Assembly: GCA_963930645.1 (NCBI GenBank)
Contig: CAWVNO010001151.1
Location: 310,001 to 374,000, forward strand
From: Salticus scenicus
Taxonomy: Eukaryota; Arthropoda; Arachnida; Araneae; Salticidae
Length of the DNA: 64,000 nt
Direction of reading: 5' to 3'
The translations under genes were made by a program, and so were the position numbers. Shown here in pieces: positions 12,155 to 23,442 of the stretch; the first letter of the stretch is position 1; each line of letters starts with the position of its first letter. The notes under the pieces are model-generated. The model was not told where the DNA came from, ran no database searches, and saw only the letters and a program-made list of their open reading frames with translations.

Positions 12155-15100
12155 AGTTTCACATGCCCATCTTCAAACGACGATTCCAAAGCAACTAAAA
12201 GAGCCTAAAGATCGCAATCACTTTCAGAATCTGCCAAATATATTCTAGTTTCATAATAAAACAATCGGGAAGTTTGCACGTTGAACCATTTGGCCCGGGG
12301 GGCCTTTTTACGCAGACCTTCGGCAGCCGTTCCTACGCTCCGAAAATTTTTTTCGAGTTTCACATGCCCATCTTCAAACGACGATTCCCAAGCAACTAAA
12401 AGAGCCTAACGATCGCAATCACTTTCAGAATCTGCGAAATATATTCTAGTTTCATAATAACACCATCGGGAAGTTTGCACGTTGAACCATTTGGCCCGGG
12501 GGGCCTTTTTACGCAGACCTTCGGCAGCCGTTCCTACGCTCCGAAAATTTTTTTCGAGTTTCACATGCCCATCTTCAAACGACGATTCCAAAGCAACTAA
12601 AAGAGCCTAAAGATCGCAATCACTTTCAGAATCTGCCAAATATATTCTAGTTTCATAATAAAACAATCGGGAAGTTTGCACGTTGAACCATTTGGCCCGG
12701 GGGGCCTTTTTACGCAGACCTTCGGCAGCCGTTCCTACGCTCCGAAAATTTTTTTCGAGTTTCACATGCCCATCTTCAAACGACGATTCCCAAGCAACTA
12801 AAAGAGCCTAACGATCGCAATCACTTTCAGAATCTGCGAAATATATTCTAGTTTCATAATAACACCATCGGGAAGTTTGCACGTTGAACCATTTGGCCCG
12901 GGGGGCCTTTTTACGCAGACCTTCGGCAGCCGTTCCTACGCTCCGAAAATTTTTTTCGAGTTTCACATGCCCATCTTCAAACGACGATTCCAAAGCAACT
13001 AAAAGAGCCTAAAGATCGCAATCACTTTCAGAATCTGCCAAATATATTCTAGTTTCATAATAAAACAATCGGGAAGTTTGCACGTTGAACCATTTGGCCC
13101 GGGGGGCCTTTTTACGCAGACCTTCGGCAGCCGTTCCTACGCTCCGAAAATTTTTTTCGAGTTTCACATGCCCATCTTCAAACGACGATTCCCAAGCAAC
13201 TAAAAGAGCCTAACGATCGCAATCACTTTCAGAATCTGCGAAATATATTCTAGTTTCATAATAACACCATCGGGAAGTTTGCACGTTGAACCATTTGGCC
13301 CGGGGGGCCTTTTTACGCAGACCTTCGGCAGCCGTTCCTACGCTCCGAAAATTTTTTTCGAGTTTCACATGCCCATCTTCAAACGACGATTCCAAAGCAA
13401 CTAAAAGAGCCTAAAGATCGCAATCACTTTCAGAATCTGCCAAATATATTCTAGTTTCATAATAAAACAATCGGGAAGTTTGCACGTTGAACCATTTGGC
13501 CCGGGGGGCCTTTTTACGCAGACCTTCGGCAGCCGTTCCTACGCTCCGAAAATTTTTTTCGAGTTTCACATGCCCATCTTCAAACGACGATTCCCAAGCA
13601 ACTAAAAGAGCCTAACGATCGCAATCACTTTCAGAATCTGCGAAATATATTCTAGTTTCATAATAACACCATCGGGAAGTTTGCACGTTGAACCATTTGG
13701 CCCGGGGGACCTTTTTACGCAGACCTTCGGCAGCCGTTCCTACGCTCCGAAAATTTTTTTCGAGTTTCACATGCCCATCTTCAAACGACGATTCCAAAGC
13801 AACTAAAAGAGCCTAAAGATCGCAATCACTTTCAGAATCTGCCAAATATATTCTAGTTTCATAATAAAACAATCGGGAAGTTTGCACGTTGAACCATTTG
13901 GCCCGGGGGGCCTTTTTACGCAGACCTTCGGCAGCCGTTCCTACGCTCCGAAAATTTTTTTCGAGTTTCACATGCCCATCTTCAAACGACGATTCCCAAG
14001 CAACTAAAAGAGCCTAACGATCGCAATCACTTTCAGAATCTGCGAAATATATTCTAGTTTCATAATAACACCATCGGGAAGTTTGCACGTTGAACCATTT
14101 GGCCCGGGGGGCCTTTTTACGCAGACCTTCGGCAGCCGTTCCTACGCTCCGAAAATTTTTTTCGAGTTTCACATGCCCATCTTCAAACGACGATTCCAAA
14201 GCAACTAAAAGAGCCTAAAGATCGCAATCACTTTCAGAATCTGCCAAATATATTCTAGTTTCATAATAAAACAATCGGGAAGTTTGCACGTTGAACCATT
14301 TGGCCCGGGGGGCCTTTTTACGCAGACCTTCGGCAGCCGTTCCTACGCTCCGAAAATTTTTTTCGAGTTTCACATGCCCATCTTCAAACGACGATTCCCA
14401 AGCAACTAAAAGAGCCTAACGATCGCAATCACTTTCAGAATCTGCGAAATATATTCTAGTTTCATAATAACACCATCGGGAAGTTTGCACGTTGAACCAT
14501 TTGGCCCGGGGGGCCTTTTTACGCAGACCTTCGGCAGCCGTTCCTACGCTCCGAAAATTTTTTTCGAGTTTCACATGCCCATCTTCAAACGACGATTCCA
14601 AAGCAACTAAAAGAGCCTAAAGATCGCAATCACTTTCAGAATCTGCCAAATATATTCTAGTTTCATAATAAAACAATCGGGAAGTTTGCACGTTGAACCA
14701 TTTGGCCCGGGGGGCCTTTTTACGCAGACCTTCGGCAGCCGTTCCTACGCTCCGAAAATTTTTTTCGAGTTTCACATGCCCATCTTCAAACGACGATTCC
14801 CAAGCAACTAAAAGAGCCTAACGATCGCAATCACTTTCAGAATCTGCGAAATATATTCTAGTTTCATAATAACACCATCGGGAAGTTTGCACGTTGAACC
14901 ATTTGGCCCGGGGGGCCTTTTTACGCAGACCTTCGGCAGCCGTTCCTACGCTCCGAAAATTTTTTTCGAGTTTCACATGCCCATCTTCAAACGACGATTC
15001 CAAAGCAACTAAAAGAGCCTAAAGATCGCAATCACTTTCAGAATCTGCCAAATATATTCTAGTTTCATAATAAAACAATCGGGAAGTTTGCACGTTGAAC

Positions 15101-18100
15101 CATTTGGCCCGGGGGGCCTTTTTACGCAGACCTTCGGCAGCCGTTCCTACGCTCCGAAAATTTTTTTCGAGTTTCACATGCCCATCTTCAAACGACGATT
15201 CCCAAGCAACTAAAAGAGCCTAACGATCGCAATCACTTTCAGAATCTGCGAAATATATTCTAGTTTCATAATAACACCATCGGGAAGTTTGCACGTTGAA
15301 CCATTTGGCCCGGGGGGCCTTTTTACGCAGACCTTCGGCAGCCGTTCCTACGCTCCGAAAATTTTTTTCGAGTTTCACATGCCCATCTTCAAACGACGAT
15401 TCCAAAGCAACTAAAAGAGCCTAAAGATCGCAATCACTTTCAGAATCTGCCAAATATATTCTAGTTTCATAATAAAACAATCGGGAAGTTTGCACGTTGA
15501 ACCATTTGGCCCGGGGGGCCTTTTTACGCAGACCTTCGGCAGCCGTTCCTACGCTCCGAAAATTTTTTTCGAGTTTCACATGCCCATCTTCAAACGACGA
15601 TTCCCAAGCAACTAAAAGAGCCTAACGATCGCAATCACTTTCAGAATCTGCGAAATATATTCTAGTTTCATAATAACACCATCGGGAAGTTTGCACGTTG
15701 AACCATTTGGCCCGGGGGGCCTTTTTACGCAGACCTTCGGCAGCCGTTCCTACGCTCCGAAAATTTTTTTCGAGTTTCACATGCCCATCTTCAAACGACG
15801 ATTCCAAAGCAACTAAAAGAGCCTAAAGATCGCAATCACTTTCAGAATCTGCCAAATATATTCTAGTTTCATAATAAAACAATCGGGAAGTTTGCACGTT
15901 GAACCATTTGGCCCGGGGGGCCTTTTTACGCAGACCTTCGGCAGCCGTTCCTACGCTCCGAAAATTTTTTTCGAGTTTCACATGCCCATCTTCAAACGAC
16001 GATTCCCAAGCAACTAAAAGAGCCTAACGATCGCAATCACTTTCAGAATCTGCGAAATATATTCTAGTTTCATAATAACACCATCGGGAAGTTTGCACGT
16101 TGAACCATTTGGCCCGGGGGGCCTTTTTACGCAGACCTTCGGCAGCCGTTCCTACGCTCCGAAAATTTTTTTCGAGTTTCACATGCCCATCTTCAAACGA
16201 CGATTCCAAAGCAACTAAAAGAGCCTAAAGATCGCAATCACTTTCAGAATCTGCCAAATATATTCTAGTTTCATAATAAAACAATCGGGAAGTTTGCACG
16301 TTGAACCATTTGGCCCGGGGGGCCTTTTTACGCAGACCTTCGGCAGCCGTTCCTACGCTCCGAAAATTTTTTTCGAGTTTCACATGCCCATCTTCAAACG
16401 ACGATTCCCAAGCAACTAAAAGAGCCTAACGATCGCAATCACTTTCAGAATCTGCGAAATATATTCTAGTTTCATAATAACACCATCGGGAAGTTTGCAC
16501 GTTGAACCATTTGGCCCGGGGGGCCTTTTTACGCAGACCTTCGGCAGCCGTTCCTACGCTCCGAAAATTTTTTTCGAGTTTCACATGCCCATCTTCAAAC
16601 GACGATTCCAAAGCAACTAAAAGAGCCTAAAGATCGCAATCACTTTCAGAATCTGCCAAATATATTCTAGTTTCATAATAAAACAATCGGGAAGTTTGCA
16701 CGTTGAACCATTTGGCCCGGGGGGCCTTTTTACGCAGACCTTCGGCAGCCGTTCCTACGCTCCGAAAATTTTTTTCGAGTTTCACATGCCCATCTTCAAA
16801 CGACGATTCCCAAGCAACTAAAAGAGCCTAACGATCGCAATCACTTTCAGAATCTGCGAAATATATTCTAGTTTCATAATAACACCATCGGGAAGTTTGC
16901 ACGTTGAACCATTTGGCCCGGGGGGCCTTTTTACGCAGACCTTCGGCAGCCGTTCCTACGCTCCGAAAATTTTTTTCGAGTTTCACATGCCCATCTTCAA
17001 ACGACGATTCCAAAGCAACTAAAAGAGCCTAAAGATCGCAATCACTTTCAGAATCTGCCAAATATATTCTAGTTTCATAATAAAACAATCGGGAAGTTTG
17101 CACGTTGAACCATTTGGCCCGGGGGGCCTTTTTACGCAGACCTTCGGCAGCCGTTCCTACGCTCCGAAAATTTTTTTCGAGTTTCACATGCCCATCTTCA
17201 AACGACGATTCCCAAGCAACTAAAAGAGCCTAACGATCGCAATCACTTTCAGAATCTGCGAAATATATTCTAGTTTCATAATAACACCATCGGGAAGTTT
17301 GCACGTTGAACCATTTGGCCCGGGGGGCCTTTTTACGCAGACCTTCGGCAGCCGTTCCTACGCTCCGAAAATTTTTTTCGAGTTTCACATGCCCATCTTC
17401 AAACGACGATTCCAAAGCAACTAAAAGAGCCTAAAGATCGCAATCACTTTCAGAATCTGCCAAATATATTCTAGTTTCATAATAAAACAATCGGGAAGTT
17501 TGCACGTTGAACCATTTGGCCCGGGGGGCCTTTTTACGCAGACCTTCGGCAGCCGTTCCTACGCTCCGAAAATTTTTTTCGAGTTTCACATGCCCATCTT
17601 CAAACGACGATTCCCAAGCAACTAAAAGAGCCTAACGATCGCAATCACTTTCAGAATCTGCGAAATATATTCTAGTTTCATAATAACACCATCGGGAAGT
17701 TTGCACGTTGAACCATTTGGCCCGGGGGGCCTTTTTACGCAGACCTTCGGCAGCCGTTCCTACGCTCCGAAAATTTTTTTCGAGTTTCACATGCCCATCT
17801 TCAAACGACGATTCCAAAGCAACTAAAAGAGCCTAAAGATCGCAATCACTTTCAGAATCTGCCAAATATATTCTAGTTTCATAATAAAACAATCGGGAAG
17901 TTTGCACGTTGAACCATTTGGCCCGGGGGGCCTTTTTACGCAGACCTTCGGCAGCCGTTCCTACGCTCCGAAAATTTTTTTCGAGTTTCACATGCCCATC
18001 TTCAAACGACGATTCCCAAGCAACTAAAAGAGCCTAACGATCGCAATCACTTTCAGAATCTGCGAAATATATTCTAGTTTCATAATAACACCATCGGGAA

Positions 18101-19287
18101 GTTTGCACGTTGAACCATTTGGCCCGGGGGGCCTTTTTACGCAGACCTTCGGCAGCCGTTCCTACGCTCCGAAAATTTTTTTCGAGTTTCACATGCCCAT
18201 CTTCAAACGACGATTCCAAAGCAACTAAAAGAGCCTAAAGATCGCAATCACTTTCAGAATCTGCCAAATATATTCTAGTTTCATAATAAAACAATCGGGA
18301 AGTTTGCACGTTGAACCATTTGGCCCGGGGGGCCTTTTTACGCAGACCTTCGGCAGCCGTTCCTACGCTCCGAAAATTTTTTTCGAGTTTCACATGCCCA
18401 TCTTCAAACGACGATTCCCAAGCAACTAAAAGAGCCTAACGATCGCAATCACTTTCAGAATCTGCGAAATATATTCTAGTTTCATAATAACACCATCGGG
18501 AAGTTTGCACGTTGAACCATTTGGCCCGGGGGGCCTTTTTACGCAGACCTTCGGCAGCCGTTCCTACGCTCCGAAAATTTTTTTCGAGTTTCACATGCCC
18601 ATCTTCAAACGACGATTCCAAAGCAACTAAAAGAGCCTAAAGATCGCAATCACTTTCAGAATCTGCCAAATATATTCTAGTTTCATAATAAAACAATCGG
18701 GAAGTTTGCACGTTGAACCATTTGGCCCGGGGGGCCTTTTTACGCAGACCTTCGGCAGCCGTTCCTACGCTCCGAAAATTTTTTTCGAGTTTCACATGCC
18801 CATCTTCAAACGACGATTCCCAAGCAACTAAAAGAGCCTAACGATCGCAATCACTTTCAGAATCTGCGAAATATATTCTAGTTTCATAATAACACCATCG
18901 GGAAGTTTGCACGTTGAACCATTTGGCCCGGGGGGCCTTTTTACGCAGACCTTCGGCAGCCGTTCCTACGCTCCGAAAATTTTTTTCGAGTTTCACATGC
19001 CCATCTTCAAACGACGATTCCAAAGCAACTAAAAGAGCCTAAAGATCGCAATCACTTTCAGAATCTGCCAAATATATTCTAGTTTCATAATAAAACAATC
19101 GGGAAGTTTGCACGTTGAACCATTTGGCCCGGGGGGCCTTTTTACGCAGACCTTCGGCAGCCGTTCCTACGCTCCGAAAATTTTTTTCGAGTTTCACATG
19201 CCCATCTTCAAACGACGATTCCCAAGCAACTAAAAGAGCCTAACGATCGCAATCACTTTCAGAATCTGCGAAATATATTCTAGTTTC

Positions 19288-21045
19288 ATAACACCATCGG
19301 GAAGTTTGCACGTTGAACCATTTGGCCCGGGGGGCCTTTTTACGCAGACCTTCGGCAGCCGTTCCTACGCTCCGAAAATTTTTTTCGAGTTTCACATGCC
19401 CATCTTCAAACGACGATTCCAAAGCAACTAAAAGAGCCTAAAGATCGCAATCACTTTCAGAATCTGCCAAATATATTCTAGTTTCATAATAAAACAATCG
19501 GGAAGTTTGCACGTTGAACCATTTGGCCCGGGGGGCCTTTTTACGCAGACCTTCGGCAGCCGTTCCTACGCTCCGAAAATTTTTTTCGAGTTTCACATGC
19601 CCATCTTCAAACGACGATTCCCAAGCAACTAAAAGAGCCTAACGATCGCAATCACTTTCAGAATCTGCGAAATATATTCTAGTTTCATAATAACACCATC
19701 GGGAAGTTTGCACGTTGAACCATTTGGCCCGGGGGGCCTTTTTACGCAGACCTTCGGCAGCCGTTCCTACGCTCCGAAAATTTTTTTCGAGTTTCACATG
19801 CCCATCTTCAAACGACGATTCCAAAGCAACTAAAAGAGCCTAAAGATCGCAATCACTTTCAGAATCTGCCAAATATATTCTAGTTTCATAATAACACCAT
19901 CGGGAAGTTTGCACGTTGAACCATTTGGCCCGGGGGGCCTTTTTACGCAGACCTTCGGCAGCCGTTCCTACGCTCCGAAATTTTTTTTCGAGTTTCACAT
20001 GCCCATCTTCAAACGACGATTCCAAAGCAACTAAAAGAGCCTAAAGATCGCAATCACTTTCAGAATCTGCCAAATATATTCTAGTTTCATAATAAAACAA
20101 TCGGGAAGTTTGCACGTTGAACCATTTGGCCCGGTGGGCCTTTTTACGCAGACCTTCGGCAGCCGTTCCTACGCTCCGAAAATTTTTTTCGAGTTTCACA
20201 TGCCCATCTTCAAACGACGATTCCCAAGCAACTAAAAGAGCCTAACGATCGCAATCACTTTCAGAATCTGCGAAATATATTCTAGTTTCATAATAACACC
20301 ATCGGGAAATTTGCACGTTGAACCATTTGGCCCGGGGGGCCTTTTTACGCAGACCTTCGGCAGCCGTTCCTACGCTCCGAAAATTTTTTTCGAGTTTCAC
20401 ATGCCCATCTTCAAACGACGATTCCAAAGCAACTAAAAGAGCCTAAAGATCGCAATCACTTTCAGAATCTGCCAAATATATTCTAGTTTCATAATAAAAC
20501 AATCGGGAAGTTTGCACGTTGAACCATTTGGCCCGGGGGGCCTTTTTACGCAGACCTTCGGCAGCCGTTCCTACGCTCCGAAAATTTTTTTCGAGTTTCA
20601 CATGCCCATCTTCAAACGACGATTCCCAAGCAACTAAAAGAGCCTAACGATCGCAATCACTTTCAGAATCTGCGAAATATATTCTAGTTTCATAATAACA
20701 CCATCGGGAAGTTTGCACGTTGAACCATTTGGCCCGGGGGGCCTTTTTACGCAGACCTTCGGCAGCCGTTCCTACGCTCCGAAAATTTTTTTCGAGTTTC
20801 ACATGCCCATCTTCAAACGACGATTCCAAAGCAACTAAAAGAGCCTAAAGATCGCAATCACTTTCAGAATCTGCCAAATATATTCTAGTTTCATAATAAA
20901 ACAATCGGGAAGTTTGCACGTTGAACCATTTGGCCCGGGGGGCCTTTTTACGCAGACCTTCGGCAGCCGTTCCTACGCTCCGAAAATTTTTTTCGAGTTT
21001 CACATGCCCATCTTCAAACGACGATTCCCAAGCAACTAAAAGAGC
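19288..21045. repeat. Transition segment right of the core
   Basis: It opens with a 3-bp loss in the TAATAACACC region. A recombinant monomer lies at 19,817-19,910, followed by beta, giving a one-monomer phase shift. An A3T8 tract occurs near 19,978. A loop-only change of the hairpin (GGG to GGT) occurs near 20,136, and an A replaces G near 20,309. The remainder is regular dimers. Confidence 0.75.
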
Positions 21046-21834
21046 CTAACGATCGCAATCACTTTCAGAATCTGCGAAATATGTTCTAGTTTCATAATAA
21101 CACCATCGGGAAGTTTGCACGTTGAACCATTTGGCCCGGGGGGCCTTTTTACGCAGACCTTCGGCAGCCGTTCCTACGCTCCGAAAATTTTTTTCGAGTT
21201 TCACATGCCCATCTTCAAACGACGATTCCAAAGCAACTAAAAGAGCCTAAAGATCGCAATCACTTTCAGAATCTGCCAAATATATTCTAGTTTCATAATA
21301 AAACAATCGGGAAGTTTGCACGTTGAACCATTTGGCCCGGGGGGCCTTTTTACGCAGACCTTCGGCAGCCGTTCCTACGCTCCGAAAATTTTTTTCGAGT
21401 TTCACATGCCCATCTTCAAACGACGATTCCCAAGCAACTAAAAGAGCCTAAAGATCGCAATCACTTTCAGAATCTGCGAAATATATTCTAGTTTCATAAT
21501 AACACCATCGGGAAGTTTGCACGTTGAACCATTTGGCCCGGGGGGCGTTTTTACGCAGACCTTCGGCAGCCGTTCCTACGCTTCGAAAATTTTTTTCGAG
21601 TTTCACATGCCCATCTCCAAACGACGATTCCCAAGCAACTAAAAGAGCCTAACGATCGCAATCACTTTCAGAATCTGCGAAATATATTCTAGTTTCATAA
21701 TAACACCATCGGGAAGTTTGCACGTTGAAGCATTTGGCCCGGGGGGCCTTTTTACGCAGACCTTCGGCAGCCGTTCCTACGCTCCGAAATTTTTTTTCGA
21801 GTTTCACATGCCCATCTTCAAACGACGATTCCAA
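21046..21834 (+). repeat. 8-monomer (1,608-bp) duplication, copy 1
   Basis: A haplotype of rare variants marks this block: G at 21,083, a recombinant monomer at 21,426-21,510, a CG-for-CC change after the G run near 21,547, TTCG for TCCG near 21,583, CTCC for CTTC near 21,616, GAAGC for GAACC near 21,729, and an A3T8 tract near 21,790. The set recurs 1,608 bp later. Part of it recurs again a further 3,216 bp on. Confidence 0.85.
21426..21510 (+). repeat. Recombinant alpha/beta diagnostic block
   Basis: The five diagnostic sites read alpha, beta, alpha, alpha, alpha. The same recombinant is at 23,034-23,118 and 26,250-26,335, inherited through the 1,608- and 3,216-bp duplications. A single beta site inside an alpha block fits a conversion tract shorter than about 47 bp, or a recurrent mutation. 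Confidence 0.75.
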
Positions 21835-22653
21835 AGCAACTAAAAGAGCCTAAAGATCGCAATCACTTTCAGAATCTGCCAAATATATTCTAGTTTCATA
21901 ATAAAACAATCGGGAAGTTTGCACGTTGAACCATTTGGCCCGGGGGGCCTTTTTACGCAGACCTTCGGCAGCCGTTCCTACGCTCCGAAAATTTTTTTCG
22001 AGTTTCACATGCCCATCTTCAAACGACGATTCCCAAGCAACTAAAAGAGCCTAACGATCGCAATCACTTTCAGAATCTGCGAAATATATTCTAGTTTCAT
22101 AATAACACCATCGGGAAGTTTGCACGTTGAACCATTTGGCCCGGGGGGCCTTTTTACGCAGACCTTCGGCAGCCGTTCCTACGCTCCGAAAATTTTTTTC
22201 GAGTTTCACATGCCCATCTTCAAACGACGATTCCCAAGCAACTAAAAGAGCCTAACGATCGCAATCACTTTCAGAATCTGCGAAATATATTCTAGTTTCA
22301 TAATAACACCATCGGGAAGTTTGCACGTTGAACCATTTGGCCCGGGGGGCCTTTTTACGCAGACCTTCGGCAGCCGTTCCTACGCTCCGAAAATTTTTTT
22401 CGAGTTTCACATGCCCATCTTCAAACGACGATTCCAAAGCAACTAAAAGAGCCTAAAGATCGCAATCACTTTCAGAATCTGCCAAATATATTCTAGTTTC
22501 ATAATAAAACAATCGGGAAGTTTGCACGTTGAACCATTTGGCCCGGGGGGCCTTTTTACGCAGACCTTCGGCAGCCGTTCCTACGCTCCGAAAATTTTTT
22601 TCGAGTTTCACATGCCCATCTTCAAACGACGATTCCCAAGCAACTAAAAGAGC

Positions 22654-23442
22654 CTAACGATCGCAATCACTTTCAGAATCTGCGAAATATGTTCTAGTTT
22701 CATAATAACACCATCGGGAAGTTTGCACGTTGAACCATTTGGCCCGGGGGGCCTTTTTACGCAGACCTTCGGCAGCCGTTCCTACGCTCCGAAAATTTTT
22801 TTCGAGTTTCACATGCCCATCTTCAAACGACGATTCCAAAGCAACTAAAAGAGCCTAAAGATCGCAATCACTTTCAGAATCTGCCAAATATATTCTAGTT
22901 TCATAATAAAACAATCGGGAAGTTTGCACGTTGAACCATTTGGCCCGGGGGGCCTTTTTACGCAGACCTTCGGCAGCCGTTCCTACGCTCCGAAAATTTT
23001 TTTCGAGTTTCACATGCCCATCTTCAAACGACGATTCCCAAGCAACTAAAAGAGCCTAAAGATCGCAATCACTTTCAGAATCTGCGAAATATATTCTAGT
23101 TTCATAATAACACCATCGGGAAGTTTGCACGTTGAACCATTTGGCCCGGGGGGCGTTTTTACGCAGACCTTCGGCAGCCGTTCCTACGCTTCGAAAATTT
23201 TTTTCGAGTTTCACATGCCCATCTCCAAACGACGATTCCCAAGCAACTAAAAGAGCCTAACGATCGCAATCACTTTCAGAATCTGCGAAATATATTCTAG
23301 TTTCATAATAACACCATCGGGAAGTTTGCACGTTGAAGCATTTGGCCCGGGGGGCCTTTTTACGCAGACCTTCGGCAGCCGTTCCTACGCTCCGAAATTT
23401 TTTTTCGAGTTTCACATGCCCATCTTCAAACGACGATTCCAA
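22654..23442 (+). repeat. 8-monomer (1,608-bp) duplication, copy 2
   Basis: It carries the same ordered haplotype as 21,046-21,834 at exactly +1,608 bp (for example G at 22,691 against 21,083). The segment between the copies contains an alpha-alpha pair near 22,030-22,315, not found in copy 2. It is also the start of the larger 16-monomer repeat. Confidence 0.85.

Larger units (their letters stand above)
11981..12382 (+). repeat. Representative 402-bp alpha/beta dimer (basic higher-order unit)
   Basis: The array's main period is two monomers. In this example the alpha block has C at 11,987, C at 12,008, G at 12,034, C at 12,059 and C at 12,062. The beta monomer 201 bp further on has A, A, C, A and A at the matching places. 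These five sites, spanning 76 bp, are the only consistent differences between the types. The choice of start is arbitrary. The alpha C at 12,008 creates a CGATCG palindrome (PvuI site) at 12,008-12,013 that beta lacks, so it is a natural marker of dimer phase. Confidence 0.95.
10900..19287 (+). repeat. Highly homogenised core of about 21 identical dimers
   Basis: Reading by eye, I found a single substitution in 8.4 kb (G to A at 13,709, in the hairpin stem), no indel and no phase switch. From 13,710 to 19,287 I saw no variant at all. Other segments carry variants every few hundred bases. This suggests the most recent amplification or the strongest homogenisation in the window. Such identity also makes assembly copy number here the least certain. 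A 3-bp deletion at 19,288-19,292 ends the core. Confidence 0.85.

Noticed and set aside
12004..12189. 61-codon minus-strand open frame repeated through the array (representative)
   Set aside because: The apparent start is TTG (or GTG in the longer forms), not ATG. The frame is a by-product of a 201-bp period with one stop per monomer, and alpha monomers lose even the TTG (TGG instead). No codon-position constraint is visible and no protein family is recognised.
11981..12382. CENP-B box or similar protein-binding box
   Set aside because: I compared both strands of the monomer with the mammalian NTTCG....A..CGGG pattern and found no full match.
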